DNA of 64,000 bases. Source: QWHO01 sp021404945 (GTDB lineage: Bacteria; Vulcanimicrobiota; Xenobia; Xenobiales; QWHO01). The position numbers and the translations under genes were made by a program. Where the stretch lies: contig CAUJEN010000062.1 in the NCBI GenBank assembly GCA_963169765.1, positions 62,001-126,000 of the forward strand, given 5' to 3'. The notes beneath the pieces were generated by a model that was not told the origin of the DNA, ran no database searches, and was given only the letters and a program-made list of their open reading frames with translations. Below, one piece after another: positions 23,720-31,085 of this stretch. The number at the start of each line of letters is the position of its first letter. Position 1 is the first letter of the stretch.

Positions 23720-24994
23720 ATGGAGAATCTTAGCGCCAAAATGCTCCTCCTTCAACTTTGCGCAACCCTCAGACCCTGTTTCTTTTACATTCTCGCCTGC
23801 TGCTACCTGGTCGGGCTGCCAGCTGAGGCCCAGGCCCCTCCTGTTCCGCTGCCGCCTCTCGTTCCTCCCCCGGTCCTCGGGGCCCGGCCGCCCGCCCCAC
23901 CCGGAGCCCGAATCTGTCGTTTACCGGCCGGCTGGGCGGTGCTCTCTGTTCCCCTGACTCGACTCGACGGCCTGAGCGGCCTGAGTCATCAGCTCTACCG
24001 GCAGACCCCCGAGGGGTTTCTGCCCGTCGACCCGGCTGCTTCCCCCCTGGATCCCCGTCTGGCCTACTGGACCTACTCCGAGCATCCCCAGACCTTGAGC
24101 TACTGGGGAAGCGCGGCCTCGGAGGCGGGCGGGCCCATGCGGCTTTTTCAGGGCTGGAACCTGCTCGGCTGTCCTTGCGACAAGCCACTCGCGCTCTCGG
24201 AGCTCTGGCTGACCGGGCCCGAATCGGAGGGGCGCCTGGTGGCACGGACCGCCTTCGTGGTCAGCCCTGACTCTCCATTCGCGCCCAAGGAGCTGGACCT
24301 GTCCGACTCTGGCTCGGTGCTCTCGCCCGGTCAGGGTCTCTGGGTCTACCTGTACGGTCCGGCCGACCTGAGCGATCAGGGCCGTCTGGGCCAGGGCAAC
24401 CACTCGGCCCCCCTGCCCGCAATGGTGTCCCGGCCCGTTCCCGACCCTCTGCAACAGGGTCTGGTCTCGGGTCGGGTGGAGGATCCGGACGGCAACCCCG
24501 TGCCATCGGCCCGGGTGAGACTTGGTCAGCAGGCTGCCCTGAGTGGAGCCGATGGCCGCTTCTATCTGCCCCACCTGCCCGCCGGGCCACACCTGGTCGA
24601 GGTGGAAGCCACCGGCTTCCGCTCCGCCAGCGGCTCGCTGACCGTGCGGCCAGGCCAGATCTCCCGGCTGCTCACCACCCTCGAGCCGCTGCACCCCCCC
24701 GCCTCCCGCAAGGTGCGAGTTTACCTGACGGCCTATCCCTTCCAGATGCAGGGGCGCCGCTGGTGGGTTCACAAGATCCTGGTCTGGCAGGTGGGCAACT
24801 ACCATCGGCGCGACTCCAACACCTGGTACATTGACGCCCCCAGCCGCTTGCTCGACTGGGGCGAGGCCCCCCTGGGAGGGCGGATCCGGGTGGAGATCAC
24901 CTGGACCGATGGGCGCAACCAGCGCTTCACGAGCTGGGACCGAAGGGTGCGCCGCGACTGGCAGCAGGAATACTTCTACTCCCCCTGGGACTGA
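23720..24994 (+). CDS. Secreted protein with carboxypeptidase regulatory-like domain
   Basis: A 424-aa exported protein of unknown function. Residues 1-38 look like a signal peptide ending at A-E-A-Q-A; a second ATG (codon 8) could also be the start. Residues about 249-325 form a carboxypeptidase-regulatory-like beta domain (V-S-G-R-V-E-D-P-D-G-N-P-V-P-S-A-R-V, then G-A-D-G-R-F-Y-L-P). The region before it looks like beta-rich repeats (G-W-A-V-L-S-V-P-L, W-N-L-L-G-C-P). The C-terminal ~100 residues are Trp-rich. The -10-like TATGAC ends eight bases before the ATG and no Shine-Dalgarno is seen, so the mRNA may be leaderless. Its divergence from the pilin operon suggests a surface role. Confidence 0.7.
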   Translation: MENLSAKMLLLQLCATLRPCFFYILACCYLVGLPAEAQAPPVPLPPLVPPPVLGARPPAPPGARICRLPAGWAVLSVPLTRLDGLSGLSHQLYRQTPEGFLPVDPAASPLDPRLAYWTYSEHPQTLSYWGSAASEAGGPMRLFQGWNLLGCPCDKPLALSELWLTGPESEGRLVARTAFVVSPDSPFAPKELDLSDSGSVLSPGQGLWVYLYGPADLSDQGRLGQGNHSAPLPAMVSRPVPDPLQQGLVSGRVEDPDGNPVPSARVRLGQQAALSGADGRFYLPHLPAGPHLVEVEATGFRSASGSLTVRPGQISRLLTTLEPLHPPASRKVRVYLTAYPFQMQGRRWWVHKILVWQVGNYHRRDSNTWYIDAPSRLLDWGEAPLGGRIRVEITWTDGRNQRFTSWDRRVRRDWQQEYFYSPWD

Positions 24995-25018
24995 TACCAG
25001 GAGCCGGCAGGCCTTTCG

Positions 25019-25027
25019 TGGTATAAG
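25019..25027 (+). promoter_or_regulatory. Extended -10 promoter of the carboxylase operon
   Basis: TG-G-TATAAG with the hexamer at 25022-25027. The ATG of the carboxylase gene follows nine bases later, which would leave a leader of only a few nucleotides. No good -35 box and no Shine-Dalgarno sequence are seen. Confidence 0.55.
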
Positions 25028-25036
25028 CGCCCTCTC

Positions 25037-26647
25037 ATGGTCATCCTGCCCACCCAGATCGATCCCGGCTCGGCCGAATTCCGGGCCAACCGCGACTTCA
25101 TGCTCTCGGCCGTGCAAGAGCTCAAGGAGCGCCAGGAGCGCGTGCGTCAGGGGGGCGGCCAGCGGGCCGTGGAGCTGCACTGCTCGCGGGGCAAGCTCTT
25201 CGTGCGCGACCGCATCGCCCGCCTGCTCGACCCGGACAGCCCCTTCCTCGAGCTCTCCCAGCTCGCCGGCTGGGACATGTACGAGGGTGCCGCTCCGGCC
25301 GCCGGCGTTCTGACCGGCATCGGGAAGGTCAGCGGCACCGAGTGCATGATCGTGGCCAACGACGCCACCGTCAAAGGCGGCACCTATTTCCCATTGACCG
25401 TCAAGAAGCACCTGCGGGCTCAGGAGATCGCCCTGGAGAACCATCTCCCCTGCATCTACCTGGTGGACTCGGGAGGAGCCTTCCTGCCGCTTCAGGCTGA
25501 GGTCTTCCCCGACCGCGAGCACTTCGGGCGCATCTTTTACAACCAGGCTCGCCTGTCCGCCCAGAAGATTCCCCAGGTCGCCGTGGTGATGGGCTCGTGC
25601 ACGGCCGGCGGGGCCTACGTGCCGGCCATGAGCGACGAGACGGTGATCGTTCGCAACCAGGGCACCATCTTTCTGGGCGGCCCCCCCCTGGTCAAGGCGG
25701 CCACGGGCGCGGACGTCTCAGCCGAGGACCTGGGCGGTGCCGACGTGCACTCGCGCAGCTCCGGCGTCACCGACCACTACGCCCACGACGACGAGGAGGC
25801 GCTGGAGATGGCCCGGGGCATCGTCTCCATGCTCAACCGCACCTTCACCCAGAGCATCGACCGGCGCGAGCCGGCCGAGCCGGCCTACGACCCGCAAGAG
25901 CTCTACGGCATCATGCCGCAAGACCGCCGAAAGCCCTTCGAGGTGCGCGAGATCATCGCCCGGCTGGTGGACAACAGCCGCTTTCAAGAGTTCAAAGCCC
26001 TCTACGGCACCACCCTGGTGACCGGCTTTGCGCACCTGTGGGGCTATCCGGTCGGCATCGTGGCCAACAACGGGGTGCTCTTCTCCGAGAGCGCCCTCAA
26101 GGCCACCCACTTCATCGAGCTGTGCAGCCAGCGCGGCATTCCTTTGATCTTCCTGCAGAACATCACCGGTTTCATGGTGGGCCGCGTCTACGAGATCCGG
26201 GGCATCGCCAAGGATGGCGCCTAGATGGTGGCGGCCGTGGCCAACGCCTGCGTGCCCAAGTTCACGGTGATCATCGGAGGCTCGTTCGGGGCCGGCAACT
26301 ACGGCATGTGTGGCCGGGCCTACTCACCCAGGATGCTCTGGATGTGGCCCAGCGCCCGCATCTCGGTCATGGGGGGCGAGCAGGCCGCCGGGGTGCTGCT
26401 GACGGTCAAGCAAGACCAGCTCGCCGCGCGCGGCGAGCCCGCCATGACGGCTGAGCAGGCCGAGGAGTTCAAGCGCCCCACCCTCGAGAAATACGAGCAC
26501 GAAGGCTCTCCCTATTACTCGACCGCTCGCCTCTGGGACGACGGCATCCTCGACCCGGTGGACACGCGCCGGGCCCTGGCACTGGGCATCGCCGCCTCGC
26601 TGCGCGCCCCCTTCCCGCCCCGGGCTCAGAGCGTGTTCCGCATGTGA
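25037..26647 (+). pseudogene. mccB: Methylcrotonyl-CoA carboxylase-type carboxyltransferase subunit, interrupted by an in-frame TAG
   Basis: Read through the TAG at 26222-26224, this is a complete ~536-aa acyl-CoA carboxylase beta subunit of the methylcrotonyl/geranyl-CoA type. Features include G-G-T-Y-F-P-L-T-V-K-K-H, L-V-D-S-G-G-A-F-L-P, G-S-C-T-A-G-G-A-Y-V-P-A-M, then after the stop I-G-G-S-F-G-A-G-N-Y-G-M-C-G-R-A-Y and M-G-G-E-Q-A-A-G-V-L. In the family the interrupted position is a Lys in I-A-K-D-G-A-K-M-V, so one A-to-T change (AAG to TAG) explains it. The frame is unbroken on both sides. As read, translation gives a 395-aa product lacking the C-terminal catalytic half. It may be a real nonsense mutation, a base-calling error or a read-through codon. 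It is the first gene of the leucine-type operon and overlaps the next ATG (TGATG). Confidence 0.85.
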
Positions 26648-28119
26648 TGTTCCAGAGAGTCCTGATAGCCAACCGAGGAGAGATCGCCCTGCGGGTGGCC
26701 CGCACCCTGCGCGAGATGGGCATCGGCGTCGTCTCGGTCTACTCCGACCCCGACCGCGAGGCGCCCCACCTCGAGCTGTCCGATGAGGTCTATCACCTCA
26801 AGGGCGAGAGCGCCCGCGAGACCTACCTGCGCCAGGACCTGCTGCTGGAGGTAGCTCGCCAGAGCGGGGCCCAGGCCGTGCACCCCGGCTACGGCTTTCT
26901 CAGCGAGAACCCCGAGTTCGCCCGGGCCTGCCGCGAGCAGGGCCTGGTGTTCATCGGCCCGCCTCCCGACGTGATCCAGGGGCTGGGCGACAAGATGGAG
27001 GCCAAGGCCGCCATGCTCGCCGCCGAGGTGCCGGTGGTGCCCTCCTGGACGCCGCCTGCCGAGCTCAGCGGGGCCGACCTGACCCGGGCTCGTTCCCAGG
27101 CGGCCCGGGAGCTGGGCTATCCGATCCTGATCAAGGCGGCCGCCGGCGGCGGCGGCAAGGGCATGCGCCGGGTGGACGACCCGACCGAGCTCGAGGAGGC
27201 GGTGGGTGCGGCCCGCCGCGAGGCTGCTTCGGCCTTTGGCGACGACCGGGTGTTCCTGGAGAAGTATTTCGACCGGCCCCGCCACGTCGAGGTGCAGCTC
27301 TTCGGAGACTCGCACGGCAACGTGGTGCACCTTTTCGAGCGCGAATGCTCGATCCAGCGCCGCTACCAGAAGATCGTGGAGGAGAGCCCCTCGCCCGCCC
27401 TCACCCCCGAGCTTCGCCGGGCCATGGGCGAGGCCGCCTGCCGGGCCGCCCGGGCCCTGGGTTACCAGAACGCCGGCACAGCCGAGTTCCTGGTGGACGC
27501 GCAGGGTGGCTTCTACTTCCTGGAGGTCAACGCCCGCCTGCAGGTCGAGCATCCCGTCACCGAGACCCTGGTGGGCCTGGACCTGGTGCGCCTGCAGCTC
27601 GAGGTGGCCGCCGGCGGCAGGCTGCCCTTCACTCAGGAAGAGTTGAGAGCGCGGGGGCACTGCCTGGAGGTGCGATTGTACGCCGAGGACCCCGAGCGGG
27701 GCTTCCTGCCCTCCATCGGCACCCTGGAGGTCTTCGAGGTGCCCGCCTGGCCTGGCACCCGCCTGGACACCGGCGTGCGCCAGAGCAGCACCATCAGCAC
27801 CCACTACGACCCCATGCTGGCCAAGCTGATCGCCTGGGGGGCCGACCGGCGCGAGAGCATCCAGCGCATGCGGGCCTGGCTGGGCCAGATCGTGGTGCTG
27901 GGGGTGACCACCAACCTCGAGTTCCTGCGCAATCTGCTGGCTCACCCCGAGTTCGTGGCCGGACGCACCCACACCCATTTCCTGCAAGACCACCAGATCG
28001 TGACCGGCGGAGCAGTACCGGACGAGGCCTTCGTGGCCGCCGCCCTGCTCGCGGCCGGCTCGCGGCCGAGCGCAGCCATGGCCTCTCCCTGGGAGAGCGG
28101 GCCCTGGAGGAACGGATGA
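26647..28119 (+). CDS. Biotin carboxylase subunit of acyl-CoA carboxylase
   Basis: A 490-aa ATP-grasp biotin carboxylase that carboxylates biotin on the carrier protein. The ATG at 26647 shares its A with the upstream TGA. The domain order is normal: N-terminal domain with I-A-N-R-G-E-I-A and H-P-G-Y-G-F-L-S-E-N, ATP-grasp with K-A-A-A-G-G-G-G-K-G-M near residue 165, then E-R-E-C-S-I-Q-R-R-Y-Q-K and E-V-N-A-R-L-Q-V-E-H catalytic segments. The carrier domain that methylcrotonyl-CoA carboxylase alpha chains usually carry is absent here and is encoded by the next gene, so the subunit is split. Confidence 0.93.
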   Translation: MFQRVLIANRGEIALRVARTLREMGIGVVSVYSDPDREAPHLELSDEVYHLKGESARETYLRQDLLLEVARQSGAQAVHPGYGFLSENPEFARACREQGLVFIGPPPDVIQGLGDKMEAKAAMLAAEVPVVPSWTPPAELSGADLTRARSQAARELGYPILIKAAAGGGGKGMRRVDDPTELEEAVGAARREAASAFGDDRVFLEKYFDRPRHVEVQLFGDSHGNVVHLFERECSIQRRYQKIVEESPSPALTPELRRAMGEAACRAARALGYQNAGTAEFLVDAQGGFYFLEVNARLQVEHPVTETLVGLDLVRLQLEVAAGGRLPFTQEELRARGHCLEVRLYAEDPERGFLPSIGTLEVFEVPAWPGTRLDTGVRQSSTISTHYDPMLAKLIAWGADRRESIQRMRAWLGQIVVLGVTTNLEFLRNLLAHPEFVAGRTHTHFLQDHQIVTGGAVPDEAFVAAALLAAGSRPSAAMASPWESGPWRNG

Positions 28120-28568
28120 GGCTCGCCATCGGAGACCGGGTGGCCGAGGTGACGGTCAGCGGCACGAAGGTGCTGGTGGATGGCGTGGAATACCAGGCCG
28201 ATCTCGAGGGCGGGCGACTCTGGATCGGCGGCCGCGTGCTGGCCGTGCGCGGAGAGCGGAGCGAGCTCTGGCTCGAAGGCCGACGCTACCAGGCCCGCGA
28301 GGTGGCTGCCGGGCGCTCGGCGGTGGCTCCCACCACCTTCGACGGCCGCATCAGCGCCACCATGCCGGGCACCGTCTTGCAGCTCAAGGTGGCCGTGGGC
28401 GAGCGGGTGGAGGCCGGCCAGGCCCTCCTCTTGATGGAGAGCATGAAGATGGAGATGACCGTGGAGACTCCCGGCTCGGGCACGGTGCGCGAGGTGGCCT
28501 GCGCCCAGGGCGACCTGGTGGCTGTGGGCGCGCTGCTGGTGCGGCTCGAGGTGGAGAGCGTTGGCTGA
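28116..28568 (+). CDS. Biotin carrier protein of acyl-CoA carboxylase
   Basis: A 150-aa protein with a C-terminal biotinyl domain. The biotinylation site is in M-E-S-M-K-M-E-M near residue 112, preceded by A-T-M-P-G-T-V about 35 residues earlier, the normal spacing. The first 70 residues are a beta-rich linker domain with no clear name. ATG at 28116 overlaps the carboxylase stop (ATGA) and its own stop overlaps the next TTG start, so the four genes are tightly coupled. Confidence 0.93.
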   Translation: MRLAIGDRVAEVTVSGTKVLVDGVEYQADLEGGRLWIGGRVLAVRGERSELWLEGRRYQAREVAAGRSAVAPTTFDGRISATMPGTVLQLKVAVGERVEAGQALLLMESMKMEMTVETPGSGTVREVACAQGDLVAVGALLVRLEVESVG

Positions 28569-29442
28569 GGTCCGCCTGCTCGAGGTGGGCCCCCGCGACG
28601 GCCTGCAGAACGAGCCCGAGGTCATCCCCACCGGGGTCAAGATCGAGTATGTGCGCCGCCTGGCCGCGGCCGGGCTGAAGCGGATCGAGGTCACCTCCTT
28701 CGTCTCGCCCCGCTGGGTGCCGCAACTGGCCGACGCCAGCGAGGTGCTGGCCGGGCTGGACCTGCCCGGGGTCGAGCTGAGCGTGCTGGTGCCCAACCAG
28801 AAGGGGCTCGAGCGGGCCCTGGAGGCGGGTGTCAAGCGCATCGCCCTCTTTGCCGCCGCCTCCGAGACCTTCTCGCGCAAGAACCTCAACCGCAGCATCG
28901 CTGAGAGCCTGGACGACTACCGCCCGGTGGCCCGTCAAGCCCTGGCGGCGGGGATGAGCCTGCGTGGCTATCTCTCCACCTGCTTCGTCTGCCCCTTCGA
29001 GGGGCCCGTCGCGCCGGACAGAGTGGCCGCGCTGACGGCCGAGTTGCTGGAGATGGGTGTCGACGAGGTGGGCATCAGCGACACCATCGGCGTGGCCGTG
29101 CCGCCTCAGATCAGGGCTACCCTGAAGGCGGTGCTCGAGGTGGCCCCGGTCGAGAAGCTGGCTCTGCACCTGCACGACACCTGGGGCACGGCCCTGGCCA
29201 ACGTCTGGGCCGGGCTCGAGCTGGGCATCACCAGCTTCGACGCCAGCTCGGGCGGGCTGGGGGGGTGCCCCTACGCGCCCGGGGCGGCCGGCAACCTGGC
29301 CACCGAGGACCTGGTCAACCTGCTCGAGCGCAGCGGCTACGACACCGGGGTGGATCTGGGCAAGCTGGCCCGGGCCTCGCGTTTTCTGGCTCAGGCATTG
29401 GGGCGCGAGCTGCCCTCGCGGGTCTTGCGGGTGGTTGACTGA
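28561..29442 (+). CDS. Hydroxymethylglutaryl-CoA lyase
   Basis: A 293-aa TIM-barrel lyase that cleaves HMG-CoA to acetoacetate and acetyl-CoA, the last step of leucine breakdown. TTG start at 28561. The N-terminus has V-G-P-R-D-G-L-Q-N-E, with metal and catalytic residues, the middle has H-L-H-D-T-W-G, and the signature G-G-L-G-G-C-P-Y-A-P-G-A-A-G-N carries the catalytic Cys. The operon lacks isovaleryl-CoA dehydrogenase and has no hydratase; the crotonase at 5.6-6.4 kb is a possible partner. Confidence 0.93.
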   Translation: MAEVRLLEVGPRDGLQNEPEVIPTGVKIEYVRRLAAAGLKRIEVTSFVSPRWVPQLADASEVLAGLDLPGVELSVLVPNQKGLERALEAGVKRIALFAAASETFSRKNLNRSIAESLDDYRPVARQALAAGMSLRGYLSTCFVCPFEGPVAPDRVAALTAELLEMGVDEVGISDTIGVAVPPQIRATLKAVLEVAPVEKLALHLHDTWGTALANVWAGLELGITSFDASSGGLGGCPYAPGAAGNLATEDLVNLLERSGYDTGVDLGKLARASRFLAQALGRELPSRVLRVVD

Positions 29443-29466
29443 CTGGCGATTGATGCGCTAGCATCA
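29435..29466 (+). promoter_or_regulatory. vapBC promoter with overlapping operator-like inverted repeat
   Basis: TTGACT (29435-29440), an 18-nt spacer and TAGCAT (29459-29464) form the promoter; the first two bases lie within the upstream gene's last codons. TGATGC (29451-29456) and GCATCA (29461-29466) are a perfect inverted repeat around a 4-nt centre covering the -10 box, a likely site for antitoxin autorepression. The vapB ATG starts seven bases after the -10 box, so the transcript should be leaderless. Confidence 0.6.
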
Positions 29467-29471
29467 GATGC

Positions 29472-29714
29472 ATGAGAACAACGCTAGACATTGCTGACGA
29501 CGTCCTCCTGGCCGCGCGTGAGCTGGCACGAAAGGAGGGGAGAACCGCCGGTCAGGTTCTTTCCGATCTCGCCCGGCGCGGGTTGCAGGCCGACCCGGCC
29601 AACCACGCACCGCGGGAGGCCGAGGAATTCTATGGTTTTCGCCCCCTTCCGAGTCGGGGCGTCGTGGTGACGAATGAGCTCGTCAGTCGTCTGCGCGAGG
29701 AAGACCCGGACTGA
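29472..29714 (+). CDS. vapB: VapB-type antitoxin (ribbon-helix-helix)
   Basis: An 80-aa antitoxin. The N-terminus M-R-T-T-L-D-I-A-D-D-V-L-L-A-A-R-E-L-A looks like the ribbon-helix-helix strand and first helix of the DUF2191/VapB group, which bind their own operator. The C-terminal part (F-Y-G-F-R-P-L-P-S-R-G) is the flexible toxin-binding segment. Its TGA overlaps the toxin ATG (TGATG). The promoter region carries an inverted repeat over the -10 box. Confidence 0.85.
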   Translation: MRTTLDIADDVLLAARELARKEGRTAGQVLSDLARRGLQADPANHAPREAEEFYGFRPLPSRGVVVTNELVSRLREEDPD

Positions 29715-30142
29715 TGCGCGCTCTGCTGGACGTCAATGTGCTGGTCGCTCTGCTTGATCGAGCTCACGTCCATCACCATCGGGCCAGGAGCTGGTTCCTG
29801 GGCCAGGCACAAAGTGGATGGGCTTCCTGCCCGCTCACTCAGAACGGCTTCGTCCGTGTCCTCAGCCAGCCGAAGTACCCCAAGCCAATCTCTACCTCGC
29901 AGGCAATCGAGCTCCTTGAGTCAGCGGCAGCCACCGATCTGCACGAATTCTGGCCGGCCGACGTGAGCCTGCTGGACGAGTCGAGTATCCATCGCAATCG
30001 CGTTCACGGCCCCAAACAGCTTACTGACCTCTATCTGCTCTCGCTGGCTGTCTCCAGAGCAGGGTTCCTGGCCACCTTCGACCAGTCCATCCCCCTTTCG
30101 GCAGTCCCCCGAGCTGAAGCCCACCATCTGGTCGTGATCTAA
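29714..30142 (+). CDS. vapC: VapC-type PIN-domain toxin
   Basis: A 142-aa PIN-domain ribonuclease. The first acidic residue is in L-L-D-V-N-V-L-V-A-L-L-D. The conserved polar site is T-x-N-G-F-V-R-V. The third acidic pair is in L-T-D-L-Y-L-L-S-L-A, and T-F-D-Q-S-I near residue 124 is the last. All acidic positions expected for metal binding are present, so the toxin looks intact. Toxin and antitoxin overlap by one base. The stop lies in the edge of a family A repeat. Confidence 0.88.
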   Translation: MRALLDVNVLVALLDRAHVHHHRARSWFLGQAQSGWASCPLTQNGFVRVLSQPKYPKPISTSQAIELLESAAATDLHEFWPADVSLLDESSIHRNRVHGPKQLTDLYLLSLAVSRAGFLATFDQSIPLSAVPRAEAHHLVVI

Positions 30143-30214
30143 AGTCCCGCGCACGGACGATGCGATGAATTCTTAATCGCCGTGCCGGCACGGTCAATGC
30201 GACGAAGTCTAAAG
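30138..30214. repeat. Family A intergenic repeat, copy 2 (probable bidirectional terminator)
   Basis: About 77 bp between the convergent vapC and the decayed pilC gene. Read on the minus strand it matches copy 1: CTTTAGACTTCGTCGCAT at one edge, AGAATTCATCGCA inside, and GGGACTTTAG at the far edge. Edges are imperfect inverted repeats. It contains a perfect palindrome CCGTGCCGGCACGG at 30180-30193. The vapC stop TAA is in the left edge and the pilC-like stop TAG in the right edge. Confidence 0.6.
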
Positions 30215-31074
30215 CGACTCCACCACCTTGAGCATGGGCGACATGGTGGCGATCACCACAAAGCCCACCACGATGCCGATTAAGAGCAGCATCAAAGCCT
30301 GCATGGCGGCCGTGGGGATGGCCAGGGTCTGCTCCACCTGGATCTCGGCCAGGGCCGCCACCCGCTCGAGCATGTCCGCGAGCCGGCCCGACTCCTCGCC
30401 CACGGCCACCATGTGCAAGGTCATGCCGGGGAACAAGTCGCTTGCCTGCAGGGCCTCGTGCAGAGCCGCTCCGTCGCGCATGCGGTCGCGGGCGGCGAGC
30501 AGAGCGTCCTGAAAGAGCTGGTGGTCGGCCGCCGAGGCCGATAGCTCCAGGCCCTTCAGGATGGGAATGCCGGTGGCGTAGCAGGTGGCCAGGCTGCGGG
30601 TGAAGTCGCAGCTGGGTGGTCCAGGGCAGCTCCACCTGCATCTCCTGCAGCAGCCGCAGCAGGTCCTTGAAGACCAGCGCCGGTGCCCCGATCAGCAGGG
30701 CCAGGGCCAGAACGAAGATGACCAGCGGATAGGTCAGGGCTGAGCGCACCCGGGCCCGCAGCTCGGTGGACTTCTCGGCCTGGCGGGCCAGCTTCTCCAA
30801 AATCAGGTGCAGGCTGCCGGTCTGCTCGCCCAGGGCCACCAGCTGGCTGTGCAGAGGGGGAAAGACCAGCCCGTGCTGGGCCATGGCGGCGCTTTCCGCC
30901 TTCTACCCGGCGGGCGATGTCGCTCAGCGAGGAGCGAAAGAGAGGGTGCTCCATCTGCTCGGCCATGATGCGCAGGGCCCGGGTGATGTGGATGCTGGAG
31001 TTGTAGAGGGTGGCCAGGCAGCGATAGAACAGGGCCTGCTGGGTAGCCAGGCTGCCCGAGGTCCAGACCTCCAC
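30209..31074 (-). pseudogene. Decayed PilC/GspF-family gene (frameshift and internal deletion)
   Basis: Pieces of one PilC-like protein occur in three frames. From a GTG near 31074 the first frame gives A-L-F-Y-R-C-L-A-T-L-Y-N-S-S-I and ends at R-R-V-E-G-G. Near 30890 the sense shifts to a second frame with M-A-Q-H-G-L-V-F-P-P and V-A-L-G-E-Q-T-G-S-L. Near 30610 it shifts again, going from L-P-W-T-T-Q-L directly to F-T-R-S-L-A-T-C-Y-A-T-G-I. Compared with the intact copy at 52717-53697, about 70-75 residues (the second membrane segment and the start of the second F-domain) are missing at this junction. The tail (V-A-V-G-E-E-S-G-R-L) is intact. The gene starts 11 bp after the acyl-CoA synthetase stop. 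Confidence 0.8.
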
Positions 31075-31085
31075 TCGCTGCTGCG

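Noticed and set aside
26222..26224. TAG as a pyrrolysine or globally recoded amber codon
   Set aside because: TAG ends several other genes here (ferredoxin, both Roadblock genes, enoyl-CoA hydratase), and no suppressor machinery is in the window.
30180..30193. Palindrome CCGTGCCGGCACGG as an attachment or recombination site
   Set aside because: No integrase or duplicated flank; it fits better as the hairpin of a terminator-like repeat.
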